From positions 11,461,699-11,525,698 of the forward strand of contig NC_049985.1 in the NCBI RefSeq assembly GCF_000003815.2: 64,000 nucleotides of DNA, given 5' to 3'. The DNA comes from Branchiostoma floridae. Taxonomy: Eukaryota > Chordata > Leptocardii > Amphioxiformes > Branchiostomatidae. The translations under genes and the position numbers were made by a program. The notes beneath the pieces are model-generated. The model did no database searches and was not told the origin of the DNA. It saw only the letters and a list, made by a program, of their open reading frames with translations. Position 1 is the first letter of the stretch. Each line of letters starts with the position of its first letter. Below, piece after piece: positions 37,866-50,400 of this stretch.

Positions 37866-40800
37866 ATGGCGGCCACCAGACCCGGTAAGTCCGGAATTTC
37901 TTGACAGAATTTTGCTGTGAAAGATGCAATAATTGCCGTCAATTCTGAATTTCATATTTTTTTGCTGCTTCTGAACTGGAAGAATGCTTGCGCCGAAGTT
38001 GGACAATATATTTTGCCCGATGATATAGGTGAATTCTGAATTCCGATAGTTGACAGTCGCTGCTTATTATGGTTTTTTACATACGTGGCAAAACCGGGGG
38101 GAGGGGGGCACTTCCGGGTTAGAATATCAAAATGTCAAAAACTGGTATTAAAAATTAAATAAATTGGCAATAGTTTCGGGTAAATTTTTGAACATATCCT
38201 CGATTTCACATTTTAATTGTTCCTTTGATATTGACAGGAAACCCAGACCGAGGGTGGAATGACCCGCCCATGTTTATGTACGATGCTCAAAACAAAGCAC
38301 AGGACTCACCGAGGAGGGCACTCCCAACTAGACGTGTGGCATTCCCACAAGTGCACCACCCCNNNNNNNNNNNNNNNNNNNNNNNNNNNNNNNNNNNNNN
38401 NNNNNNNNNNNNNNNNNNNNNNNNNNNNNNNNNNNNNNNNNNNNNNNNNNNNNNNNNNNNNNCTTCATTCTTAGAGTATAAAAGACCTGTTTCTTCCAGA
38501 TCACTTCAGTGTCACTGACGGATTCCAGTTGAAACTGGTGGATTCCAGTTGAAATGTCTGACCGTTTCCAAAACCATATCCAGTTGAGTAACTACTTGAG
38601 TAACTACTTTTTGGTGTATCTTATTACCTGGATGTCTAAACTTCCTCGATGTACCTAAGTCTTAGTTCCAGTGTGTCAGGACAGGAACATAATAAAGGTG
38701 TGCGGCCTCACCAGCACAGACAGAGCCACTTGACTATCCAACTTCTGTACGCCTGTGACAGGGGCCCGGTAGCAGTATAATCGAATGCTAGATTCTAACT
38801 TTTGATGCTAGAAATCAAGCATGAAGGACAGTAGACTACTTTCAATTGTAAATGTCAATAAACATTCCTTTGTTGAAAAATATTATGTCTGCAATGTTGA
38901 TAAGCAAAGAATTGAATTTGACTGACTTGTTGATACGTGTATTTTGTATTGAAGAATGTTACCCAATGCCTGGTCGAATAAGGCAATCTTTGACTACTGG
39001 TACAATATTATGAGTTTTGCTTAAAATTCTATTCTTGTTCTGTTTTTCTGCAGATGCCCCAAGTGTACCTCCTGCAATACCCCCACCAGGGGGAGCCCCA
39101 ATAAGGGCACCACCAAAGCTATCAACCTCCCCACCTGACTCCATCCTGTTCACCCCTGCAGATGGTACAGTCCAGAGTAGTACCACTGCAGGGCCTGTCC
39201 TCATGCCCCCTGTGACTGACACAGCCCTCCCCCCACCCCCCTCCCTCGCACCGACCTTACCTGTTATGGTCAACGGGCCGCTCTTACTCAACCCCGATAG
39301 CCCTCAAGTCTTAGCTACATCTTCTGACACCACAAAGAAGACTCCCAAGAAAGCTGAGGAATTGGTAAAGGAACGTGCAAATAATGATGATGAGAATCTT
39401 TGTACAAGGAGTCTGGAAAGCCTAAGGAACACTTTGCATGCAGTCAGTGCTCTTGGAGTGGAAGTGAGTTGTACTATTTTCTATCCATTTTATCTGTCTA
39501 TATGAAGAAAAAAAATTTCAGGAAACCAACATGAATACAACCCTTTGCTTTTACAAGAAGACTGTGTTTTAATCCAAGTTATGATTCAATCATTTGAATC
39601 CTTTCCTCAAGTTACCATATCACTGGCAGCCTATGCAATATTCATGTACCTTATAAGCTTGGAGAGGCTTTGCTTTTAAAACTGGGTTGAGATTTCCACT
39701 TTTGTTGGCATGGCATATTTAAACAGCTGTCAGCAAATGATGATAACTCTATCACCTAAAAGTTTTACTGTTGGTAAAGCTGATTATCTGACAGCTGGTT
39801 AGAGGCACACACAAAAGTGAAAACCTAAGCCTGGTTTAGCAGAGCCTCCACAAGGTATGTTGTATATACTGTAGGCCACTGATAAGGCTCTGCATAGGAG
39901 AATACTGGTAACAGCCACTTGTTCCATTCACAGCCTCGAGTGTGTGATGAGGTTGGTAGGAAGCTTACAATGCTGGAGAACATGTGGACAACTGGGAAGC
40001 TGTCTAGGCCAGTCCAGGTGTACACTGATGTCCTGGCTTCAGGTGTGGTAAAAATTTATCTGTTCCTTTTTTGGGAGGTCAAAGGCGGTTTGGGGATAAA
40101 GTCTTAAATGAGAGATGGGAAACTTTTTGTGAAACAAACAAACCACCAACAATGGTAAGATTGGGCAAGCCAACACAGAACTAGTCTGTTCTAATCCATC
40201 AATGGAAGTATACAGCTGATAGCCTGGTATCCAGCAGTTTTATAGCTCCAGAGTCTTTTCTGTCCTCTCTGTATTTGTGGAGAGGACAGAAGAGCCCTGG
40301 GAGCTATAATACTGCTGGATACCAAGCTATACAGTTGATTCTCAGACAGCGAAGACTTCCTAGAGTTAATTCATCAGTCATATATTTCCTTCTCTCCTTT
40401 CCACAGCCCTAAATGACCGTGACTGTGACTTGGCCCATGACATGCACCTGAAGCTCATGTTGGACCACGTGTCTGAGGTAAAGTGAATCAGTAAATTGTT
40501 TTTTGTTAACCTTTTAAGCTTTCCAAAGGATTGATTGAAAATTTTTCCTCCTTTTATTTAGTAGCATGAAAAGGTTATATACTATTTTTTGTGTATATTT
40601 TGTGTTTTTAGACTATATAAATGACCAAAGAGCACAACCCTCTTGGTAATTCTAAGCACAAATTGATGCAAATATAATGTTCTTGTATATAATTTTACAA
40701 AAAGACGTTTTCCGATCTTTCTTAGACAATTTGATTTGACAGACAGTATAAGAAATAGCAGAATATCTCTTCCATCCTATAGGTCAGGCAGTGGATGGTG

Positions 40801-41058
40801 GGGGTGAAAAGGCTGATCCAAGAAGCGAGAAACCTCCCTCAGAATCCAGCAGGTACTCCTGCAGCTCAGCAAACAGAACAATGCCCAGACTCAAACAAGG
40901 AAGAAGTGGAAGATGGTGCAAAAGTTGATGACACAAAACTGGAGGAACTGACAATCAGTGACCAGACAAAGAAAGAAACAGAGAACACAGACAATGAGAC
41001 AAAAAATGTAGGAAGCTCTGAGGAAAACAATGATAAAACAGAGGAAGTTGTAGATTAA
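37866..41058 (+). CDS. SRA1: Steroid receptor RNA activator protein (SRA1/SRAP), interrupted by assembly gap
   Basis: Homologue of the protein encoded by SRA1, a locus whose transcript in mammals also acts as an RNA coactivator of nuclear receptors. Exons: 37866-37884, 38238 to about 38362 (runs into the gap), 39054-39463, 39934-40042, 40407-40477 and 40783-41058. The N-terminus carries the family signature GNPDRGWNDPPMF, then RRALPTRRVAFPQ. A long Pro-rich linker follows in exon 3. The C-terminal helical SRA1 domain is recognisable by VCDEVGRKLTMLE, LMLDHVSEVRQWMVGVKRLI and splits at phase-compatible junctions. An extra acidic Glu/Asp/Lys/Asn-rich tail of about 70 residues follows, ending EEVVD. 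The exon 2 donor is hidden in the 100-N gap, so the join to exon 3 cannot be verified and an exon could be missing. Confidence 0.9.
38363..38462. other. Assembly gap of 100 N
   Basis: Exactly 100 unknown bases, a conventional placeholder length. It starts inside SRA1 exon 2, immediately after the codons for HHP, so its true size is unknown. Confidence 0.98.
38495..38620. repeat. Repeat remnant after the gap, related to 41410-41512
   Basis: Contains GTGTCACTGACG, then GAAATGTCTGACCGTTTCCA and a duplicated TTGAGTAACTACTT. The same order of words occurs in the SRA1 3' region at 41410-41512. Also includes a 23-bp tandem duplication around GGATTCCAGTTGAAA. Probably a decayed retroelement end, which may explain the assembly break. 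Confidence 0.55.
39650..39856. repeat. MITE-like inverted repeat, same family as 59042-59241
   Basis: Left end CTTGGAGAGGCTTTGCTTTT, with GATTTCCACTTTTGTTGGCA. The right end contains CACAAAAGTGAAAACCTAAG and GCAGAGCCTCCACAAGG. It lies in SRA1 intron 3. Confidence 0.7.
40221..40330. repeat. Hairpin repeat in SRA1 intron
   Basis: Left arm AGCCTGGTATCCAGCAGTTT, then TATAGCTCC and TCTGTCCTCTC. It is mirrored by GAGAGGACAGA, GGAGCTATA and ACTGCTGGATACCAAGCT. The loop is about 10 bases. It lies in the intron between exons 4 and 5. Confidence 0.85.
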
Positions 41059-41139
41059 CAGCCTACAGCAGGAAGTACAAAAGTCTTCCCACTGTTGAGT
41101 GATAAAAGGGTTCCTGTGCAGAAAAATGTCTATAGCTTA

Positions 41140-41334
41140 GGCCACACCAGATTAATTCCTTCATTCTCAGATAAGTAATGCTGAACTGAAAGATCTTGAA
41201 AAAAAGCCTGGAGCAAAAGCCTGTACCTTGGTACAGGTAGTTTCAGTGAGTGGATGTATTTAGATGTAAATGGTTTCCTTGCTGGATTTTAACTTTTGAA
41301 CATCTGAGAACCAAGGAAATAAGTTGAAGTGTCC
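41140..41334. mobile_element. Decayed GGCCACACC-family MITE in SRA1 3' UTR
   Basis: Starts GGCCACACCAGATTAATTCC after TTA and ends AAATAAGTTGAAGTGTCC before TTA. The inner ends TTCTCAGAT and ATCTGAGAA are also mirrored. It shares ends and TTA target sites with 32430-32797 but has a shorter, diverged body. Confidence 0.6.
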
Positions 41335-41409
41335 TTACCAACCAAAAAGTCAGTACAAACCTGACAATATCAGGGCTAAATTTGTAACATTGCATCCATC
41401 TGCAACTGT

Positions 41410-41512
41410 CCTAGTGTCACTGACGAAAGACAACGAATGTTGTCTGAAATGTCTGACCATTTCCAAAATCATATTCAGTTGCTTGAAATAACTGCTTTTT
41501 CGCATAACTATC
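41410..41512. repeat. Repeat remnant related to 38495-38620
   Basis: GTGTCACTGACGAAAGACAA, then GAAATGTCTGACCATTTCCA and CAGTTGCTTGAAATAACTGC, colinear with the remnant after the assembly gap. Confidence 0.55.
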
Positions 41513-41995
41513 CTAGTTGTTAAAGATTTAAAGGCTTCAGCACCTTGTGTTGGGGAATCTTGTTACGAGTGATTCCGTTAACAAATCTTATTATTTAAGT
41601 TGTGAGTCTTTGTTTAGTGGCTGCCAACCTTATAGTTCCTTTCTAAAAATGTTCACAGTATATGTTAGTAATTTGTAAATGTAAGAAGCTATTTTTATAC
41701 TAGGTAATGTACAGTGTATACAGCTTATTAACATAATTGATCTTTGAGATCGAAATTATGTCAAATGTAAAATGCTTTGTGGTGACTGGTTTTATTGAGG
41801 TAACAAGATTTATATGAATGTACTAAAAATTTGATAATATTTCGAAGAAAAAAGGTAGATATGTTCAACTTTCGAAGGAACTCTCTCAAGACCCTTGTAT
41901 CTATTGATGACATCTCAAAAGTTAAATGGGTAGACATTTTCAAAAGCGTTTTTAAATGGTACATTGATTAATTGTATTCTTGGCTTGGCACACTT

Positions 41996-42001
41996 AATAA
42001 A
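41996..42001 (+). terminator. Candidate SRA1 polyadenylation signal
   Basis: First clear AATAAA downstream of the SRA1 stop, about 940 bp into the 3' UTR. Confidence 0.5.
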
Positions 42002-44077
42002 ACTGCAATACCTGTGCTTGATTTGCCAGGAAAGCCAATCATGAAATCTTAGTCACCTTTTGTGAAATATAGCTGAATTTATCAAATACGTTTAAGAGAA
42101 ACAGCAAGTTATCATCAAGTGATGTGTTTGAAAGTTGGAAGAAATGTTGATTAATATAATAATGCAGGATTACTTGATGTGTATTCTTCTGAAAGAAGGA
42201 ACATGATTAAGTTAACAATCTAAGATAGTTTGTTGGTGCAATTTTCAAATCTAACTTGTAATCTTGCAATTTGATTGTGTTGCATTTAGGTATGTGCCAG
42301 TAGTAAATAAAGGCTTGTGTTTTCTTCCACAATTTCTTTCCATAAATATGGTGGTCAGTTACAACCATTGCAATATGCAACAATGAATTGAATGTATTTC
42401 AGGTATATATAGGAAGTAATATGGACATTCATGTAAATGCAAATAGCAATATCTACAACATGTTGCATGTCTAAATAAAGGTGTCCCTGTAGAATGGACA
42501 GAGTTTTAAATGAAAGACATTTTATGACTTTCTTGTGAACAATGTACTTACATAAGGTAGTTTCATAATAATAGGAAAGCATTTAAATGTTACCATCACT
42601 TTTCAAGTGCAAGTACATGTATATGTATGGCATAAGGCAAAAGTCATACCAATGTCAGACCCCCATCCAGTCATTTAACCCTGACCATGTATCCACTTTG
42701 CACACCATGTATACAAAATACCTATCTTGTAGGTCATCACTGCTTATGGTATCACATGCCCATAAAGAGACAATTGTTTATAAGGACTAACCTACTGCTG
42801 TAAACCCCTCAACCAGCATGTTTATTGCTAAAAGGCTGTAATGGCAGTAGGGGGATGTTAAGGGAGATCTTGTATGGGGCCTTTTTGTCAGAGCAAAAAT
42901 CCCGAATTTTTGTGAAACTGCTTCTTTTTCTCTTCTGTTTGCTGCGATTGAGGTCAATGATTTTTCAACCCTCAGACACAAAATGTTAAATGTTACCAGG
43001 TTCCTTTAGTCCCCACTCTTTTCTATCTAGGCAGTTATAACATAAACCACAGCTTGTCCTTAATTGAGCTGACACAGGAAGGCAACATATGGTGAAGTAA
43101 GGGCAGTAATTCATCATTCTTACACTTTTGGTGACACTTGAATTGGGTACCATCATCATCATGAATTGGGTAACACACAACTCCTATATTGTTCAAACAC
43201 TGTATGGTATTGGTAATAGACCATGATATGTATACACTGCACTTGAAATTATGTGACTCTCTATAAATTATATTTGTAGAGTTCCCTTACATTATCCACC
43301 CATTTTCAGTTTCCTAGCAGTAACTTTATATTATATGTTGGTAGGACTGAATGTCATTTCTGGATTAGAGAAAGGTTATAACTGCCAAATACAGGCAGGA
43401 AATGAAGCAAAGATTTATGAGTTCATAATGACAGGTTATGTTGAAAGGAACATTCTAATCACATGGCCATTACCACTGTTGAGTGCATGGTACCAATTGT
43501 TAAATACTGTGTAATGTGGAAAAGATGTTAAAGTTAGAAAATTCAATCATACCAAACCATTTTGATGCTGGAATCAATTAGAAAGTGGTGAGTGTTCTGA
43601 AGATGTAACAACTTGGAGATTTCAACATTGGATTCCTAGGTACTGTATAAGCAACATTTGAGGATTGAGGGACGAAGTTTTTACCCTTCTACACTGTACA
43701 TCATTACTTCCCTTGATTTGGTTTCATGGGAATAAAATATGTGTTGTGAAGCAACGATTGAATATATGGTTTAAATCTTGTTATTTTACAGTTCACAGTA
43801 GAAAGAGCAATATATACATGTAGAACTTCTTTTTTTACATGTGACTACAATGACTCCCTACGTTTTCTGAACTGACACAGTATAGAACTGGTATAACTTG
43901 AAATACTAAGAAAAGAGTGGGGTGTTCTGTCTGAAAAGTTTCTGTACAGCCACTTGTCTTCTATGACTAATCTCCATGTCAGCAGGTACTCCTAAAATGG
44001 TATACACCTTGGGAATGACTCCTAGTTGATGGATGAGTTGAAAAATGTCTTTTAACAACTTAAAACATGTGTGATTG

Positions 44078-44410
44078 CAAAGTTGAGATGAGCTACACTT
44101 GGTGCCCAATTATGGGCCTTTCCTTCAATTTCTCCAATTAGCCATGCAAGAGAGCAGGCATCAGCCATCTCCATGGAGTCCCTTATTGTTGAGTTTGTTG
44201 TCATTCAGCCTCTGAACCAGGAGACTGATGTTAAAAGTATGCCATATTTGATAGCAAAGTTTGGATGAGCTACGCTTGGTGCCCAATTAGAGAGTTTTCC
44301 TTGAAATTCTCCAATTAGTCAAGATCTATGGAGGCATCTCTATGGAGCCCCTTATTGTTGCGTTCGTGCCCATTCAGCCTCTTAGTCAGGAGACTTATGT
44401 CTAAAAGGAG
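44078..44410. repeat. Two-copy tandem duplication, unit about 180 bp
   Basis: Copy 1 (44078-44245) and copy 2 (44258-44410) share GATGAGCTAC, CTTGGTGCCCAATTA, TTCTCCAATTAG, CCCTTATTGTTG and CATTCAGCCTCT in order. It lies just past the FAM120 stop codon, so probably in its 3' UTR. Confidence 0.85.
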
Positions 44411-44445
44411 AAGTTCCAATAGGAGTCAACGATTCTCTGTCAGTA

Positions 44446-47400
44446 TTAGTGGCCGCCCATGCCCTGATGATGTGGAAAGCACATTTCTCTTCTCTTCTGA
44501 TCCAGCCTGGTTCCAAGTACTACCAACTCCTTCAGAGTCCAGAACAACTGTAGAGCTCTATCCTATGGGAAACAAAACAGTGTGGGTATGTAGCATACAT
44601 GTGTATTGTTATAACTTGATTTTGGGAGGACAACTTGTAAAGGTGTTGATACACCTGTTTTGTCCTCCCTTCCACTTGTTTTTGCATGTGGTAAATTCAA
44701 ATAAAGAAATAAAGAAATTGAAGCAGCAGATTCTTCTCAAAGTGTTTGGTATGACTCGACTGGGGGTCACACCCGAGACCTATAACACATGCAGTATGCA
44801 GTGTGCATGACATCAGAAACCAACATGGGAGTCCCCAAATCAAAACAGGTTTTGCTATTACAATTAATTGTGTAATAGGTCGGTGTTTTCTACTCACATC
44901 GTGATCACATAGAGCTCTGACATCTGCACCCCCCTCTGCCATCAGATACTTGTGGTGAAATAGCTTCCCATCAAAGTAGTGCCAGGGCATCCCATCCTGC
45001 ACCGTGATTGGCCAGCCACATGCACAGTCGGCCAATAGGGCGTAGCTTACACCCTTGAGGAACACAGCAGCAAGATGGACTGGGTGGGGTACAACTCTAG
45101 GTACCTGAGACAAAGACATTTTGTTTGTGAAACTCTTGCCATTAGTAAAACAAGGCCTAAAAGTTTATAAGTTTTACCAAATTCACAGTACCTTTTCAAG
45201 TTCTTACTTAAGTTCCCAGTGTTATGCATACTAGCTATCTGTGGACTATTTCAACACCATAGGGTTCTTCAATTCACCTCAATCTACCTTTAAGCCACGA
45301 AGCCCTCCAGCATCTTGAGCAAAGGGGACCACAGCTTGAGCCAGGAAGGCATCCACTTCCCATTCCTGCAATGCTGACATGTGTTTCACCATGTAGTGTA
45401 GTACTAAAGATGGGATGATGTAGTGTGGGTCTGGTTCTACCCTTAACACAGATTCCAGCAGACCAGCACAGTCCATGCAGGCAAAGAATGTGTGCAGACG
45501 GAGGTGTTTAGTCTGTGGTTCACCACTGGAGAACCACAGCATGGAGAGGGATGGAGTCCCTCCTGAAAACAAAGAACACAGAGGTCAGGGTAGGGAATTG
45601 AAGTGTAATACTACTACATGTGTTGTCCTCTATGGGGTGTTAACACTCATATGGCTTGGAGGAAGTACTATCTGCTAACGCTAGATGTTTAAACCAAAAA
45701 GTGTTTACTGCAACTGGTAGATTTGAATTCACCTTTGTATTATGTAATTATAACATTATACACATTTAAACACATCGAAACTTGTACTTCTCCAGATTTG
45801 ACCGAAGTCCCCAGAAAGGCTGTCAACTTGTGCTATTTTAGAGTTTGGTTACACTTAATACTGATTGTATTTACATGTACCTATTAGGTTCAGCGGTACA
45901 GCATTTATGACATCAGGACGGGTCAAAGGGTTTCCTCTGTAGGGGCACCACTCCTTCACTGCATTCTTTCCAACAACAGGTCTACAAAAAAAGACATAAC
46001 ATTAGTACAAGTACTTTTAAAAATGGCACAGTCTAAATCTAAATATTAATTTATACAGGCTTTTCAGATTGCAATCATAGTCCATAATTGATCAAGAGCA
46101 ACAATTATGCATTTCTGCAAGCTTCATTTTGAACCTTGAAATTGCCTTTCACCTGTCAGCATGTGTACTTCCCTGAGGTAGTTGGTCTCCCACAGCAGTT
46201 GATGAAACATCTGTATGAAACCCTCTATTTCCGTGGCTAGGCAAGAGAGGAGTTGAAAACCTTGGAGCCAAAAGGACTGGTCTCTGAGGCATTCTCTGAG
46301 TCATTACTGCTTTACTTCTGTTTATTTCGTTTGGCATGTCACAGTAACAGCCTACTCCATAGAGTACTGCATACATTCTCTGTCGAATTGGACGGAATAG
46401 TACAGAAGAAGAGGGGACATCTTTGTTAGTTTCATCTTCCATTGCCACACTGCTATCTGTCTCGGCTGAGATGAGTATGTTGTAGATTTGCGCAATGTTG
46501 TCTGAATTCAGATGCCTTTCCCGAGCAAACTGGAGGACTTTGGTGTCAACCCTGGATCTAATTTCTTCCACATTCACTTCAAGAGTAATCTCTTCATCCC
46601 CACTCATCTGCCTGCAGTTCCTTTTAACACCAGAAGGTGGCAGTGCATGTGGAGGGCAGTTCTGCATGTACCATGGTAATTGATCCCCTGGTAACAAGTA
46701 CATTCTGGCCCCTTCTTCCATTCTCAACCATTTGTCTGGCTCATTGGGAAACACGTCACGTGCGACGTCCCGTATCGTTGTTCCATGCGGAATCGTTTGC
46801 ATGTATCTTGATACTGCCATCACTACGTCCTCTACTCTAGGGAACCTAGCATTAGCTGGCACCCCTACTTGCCTTCTCTTAAAAGACTCTAACTCCGTAG
46901 ACTTGATTATATCATTCCCCATAAGACAGGAGAAGAGTGGTAAGTCTTCCAAGCTAATTTGCAGTCGATAACACAACCTATCCCTTGAATACTGTATTGT
47001 ATTTAAGGTAGCTATATCCAGATTTTTGCTAGAATAGAAAGGGACAGTATTGAAGATTACAAAATCACTGTCCTGGCCAAGGATCCCGAAACATGGATAC
47101 TTCCTACAGTATTCCGCTATTTCTATATCTGCTTCTTTGGTAGAGTTTATGACAACAGCACCCAGACTCTTCAGAGCAAACCTAGTCAGTGTTCCCAAGC
47201 TGACCGGCATCTGGAACAGGTCATCGGAAGGCTGGGTGCCGTGTTTCTTGATGTGAGTGAAAGCTACGAGCACGTCTCTAGCCGACTGCTGCCTGCGTTT
47301 CACCCATTCTGCACGTTTAGACTTTTCCACAACCCCGTCAAAGATGAACACAAGGTCAATACCAGCAGTTCTGAAAGACTGGAGAAACCGTCCTAGTTCC

Positions 47401-50400
47401 TCGTAGTATTCTCTCCACTGTCCTCCGTACACCCATGGAAGTTCTGGAAAAATTAAGGTACCGGTAATCCATCAAGTAAAAATAACAATTCTGCATCAAA
47501 TTTTAAAATTAATGCTTACTTGTTTAAACCTTGAGCAGGCCGCTTTAGGCCACACCAATTTAATTTCTTGGTTCACGGATTTTTTCATAAAAAATATGGA
47601 GTGAAAGGGCGAAATAAAAATAAAAATAAAAATTGTAAAATGGTTGGGGTAAAGATAACAACTAATCCAAAACATAAAGAAAAAAAGTTTTCAACTTGAA
47701 AAAAGTACAAAAACACTATTATTGGACAGTAACAGCACCTGTACCCACACTTTAAGGAGCTTATAATCGGCTACTTCACAATCTAATGTACCCATTTTTT
47801 TTCTGACATGTTATCAGTTGATAGCAAAAGATACACAGTCTATAGCTGTTTTATAAATTCATTTCCCAAAACCTGGTACAACAAGGAACATGTCACAAAA
47901 AGAATTTTGTAAATCGGTCAATATTTGGCAAAAATATTGACCAAAATATAACCTAAAAATGCCCAATTTTAAGCGTTATCGGGGACCATTCAGTTTTTAC
48001 TAATTCTTAAACCTCTGATCTAACAGAAAAATTGTAGTTGGTAGTTAGAAACCACTTGCTTTTGATATGCGGTCATGTGTCTACTAGTGATTTTATGCTT
48101 TTTTTGAAGGACATGACCATTTTTTGGTTCCATAGGGACTATTTTTCCATTTTACCCACATGTTGACAGATTCCAATGTTATTTTAACTGGATATATCTG
48201 TAGTCTGTAGCAGCTAATTGTTTGGTAATATTGGTGTTGTCTTTGTATGTAAAAGTAAGGTATTGTGTGTGTAGAAGGTCAGAAGTAGAATAAGATCAGT
48301 AGCACACTCTTATGACATATTATTTACAAGCAAAGTCCAGGATGTCATCTTCCGAAAAAAATCTGTAGCGTCCGTACCCCCTTTAATTTCTGTACTAAGT
48401 AAATCCCACAAGCTTGTGATTATGACAGTTTAGAGGTCTCTATTACCACATACTAGAACACCCTTTAAACCATTGCTGTCCTGAAAACTCTGTCTAGTAT
48501 AGCACCGTAAACATCAAAATGTAGCGTCCGTACCCCCTGTAGCGTCCGTACCCCCACCTGTAGCGTCCGTACCCCCATTTGAAGCTTTTTAGCAAAATGC
48601 TGTTAAAATTGCTGTCCAACTGCTACAATTCTGATTCAATACATTAATTACAGTTCTTACAGATATGATTGGTTAACTTTTTTCTCTAAAAATGTGACTT
48701 TTCAATGAATTTGAGCTGCATTTTTCTGAGATTTCTACACACCCTCAGACTTCATAAATGGTTCATTCCAAAGCAGCCAAAGATGGATGTGAGATGATAT
48801 TTGATATCCCCCCATGAGTTTAGCTGATGTAAGAACACCAGTTTGGTAGATCTACATTATACAAGGCATAAATTAAACATTATATGATAGTATTACATAG
48901 TATGTAATGTGTAGCGTCCGTACCCCCTGCACTATTGTTTCTCTTGTCCAAACCAATATGTACATAGCATGTATTCAAGAAAGATGCAAGTTTACATTGC
49001 TGGTTTGATGGCATGGGAAGCACTGTGTTATATTCTTTTATGTAAACCATCACTTCTTTATCACAGATTCTGTAAAATCTTCTATCAGTAGGCCTGTTAT
49101 CAAAAAGTAGAGTACAGATCCAACTGGGTGGAATCTCAACTGGCATATTTATATTCTCATTTTCTTTGTTAAACTGCTGCAGTAGCATTAATGGATGCTT
49201 CAATTACTAAATAGTTAATGATTATTAGAAAATGGACATGTTTAGTGGGCTAATTCCATTGTTCACTACCAGTCTTTACTATAATTGTGTAGCGTCCGTA
49301 CCCCCCTTGAAATGTTCATTAATGGTCATATGAAAGATTCTATGTTATGTTATACACTATATCTGTTGTGATTTTATGTAGAAGCCCAATGAGGATAGAT
49401 AACTACCAAAATTTAGCTACTATGGTATCTGGATTAAGAATTATAGTATTTGATCTTTGCTTCAAGCCAAAATACCCGCATATCATTATAGCTGCTTTAG
49501 TAACAGATGACCAGAAAATGACCTAACATAGTCATACTGCAACTTGAGTTGATTTTCTAGCATTGCAAATGCTAATTATACAAGAAGATAAGGATAAAAC
49601 ACCCATTTTCTGTTCTAATGTTGAATATACAGTATGCTGCAGTTCCAGTAATTCTAAAGTTGTAGCGTCCGTACCCCCTTAGTGGTCCATTTATAAAAGC
49701 CCATGTACCAAAGTTATAAAAGCTCGTTGTGCGGAGATCCTTTAGGATAGTAAGCCCAAGGTGTGTACCTTTGAACTGCTAATAACAAAAAAAGAATAAA
49801 ATGGAGTTGAATTTTCACCCCTAGTGACCCCCTTTTGGTACATTAGATTGTGAAGTAGCCGAATATATAGGCCAATTTGCTACACCAGAAAGTTGGTGAA
49901 TGGTTTCATTAATGGTGAAAATTTGCTGAGTGGTCATTTCTATTTTTTTATTTTTTTCCAAAAAATAGGAGCGAGCAAATCCGTGAACCAAGGAATTAAA
50001 TTGGTGTGGCCTTAAGTATGATTTAATCAGGCCAGAGGACAATAGCCAGATGTAGGTATCATACATCCTATGTCATCTCTGATTGTGCTTCTACCTCTTG
50101 GTAGGGTTGTAATCACTGACACCACTCCAAACTGCACTTTCTACTGGTTTATACTCAGAGTGTCTCTTCAGACATCTTCTCAGTCTGAGAGGGTCTAAAC
50201 TGCCTGCTTCCTCTAGTACGCACAACATATGGACACCCAGGATCGAAGCTGGCCATGGCTGTTTGGTGCTATTTATCTAACCCCCCCAATGTTACAGTAG
50301 CAAACTAGACAATTAACACCACATGTTACAGCGGGGTTCGAACTCTCAACCTCCAAATATAATGCAGGGCTACTTTTTTTAATATCGCTAGTAGTAGTAC

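Larger units (their letters stand above)
41059..44445. other. SRA1 3' UTR and convergent intergenic region
   Basis: SRA1 and the minus-strand FAM120 gene converge here. A plus-strand AATAAA at 41996-42001 is a plausible SRA1 polyadenylation signal. Repeats lie at 41140-41334, 41410-41512 and 44078-44410. No conserved frame was seen between 42002 and 44077. Confidence 0.5.
47548..50011. mobile_element. GGCCACACC-family MITE (outer element), TTA target duplication, split by inner element
   Basis: Starts GGCCACACCAATTTAATTTC and ends AAATTGGTGTGGCC, flanked by TTA (47545-47547 and 50012-50014). Subtracting the inner element and its 3-bp duplication leaves 367 bp, almost exactly the 368 bp of the sister copy at 32430-32797. 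The sequence is colinear with that copy on both sides of the break. It lies in FAM120 intron 1. Confidence 0.9.

Noticed and set aside
44328-44810. Plus-strand 160-codon frame
   Set aside because: It covers the tandem duplication and the antisense of the FAM120 terminal exon. No domain is recognisable.
48880-49203. 107-codon minus-strand frame in the inner element as a transposase
   Set aside because: Too short, no DDE-type motif visible, and not extended by splice sites. Kept only as a note in the element entry.
48364-49678. CRISPR-like array of identical 18-mers
   Set aside because: Animal DNA, irregular and long spacing, motif shorter than CRISPR repeats, and location inside a TIR element.
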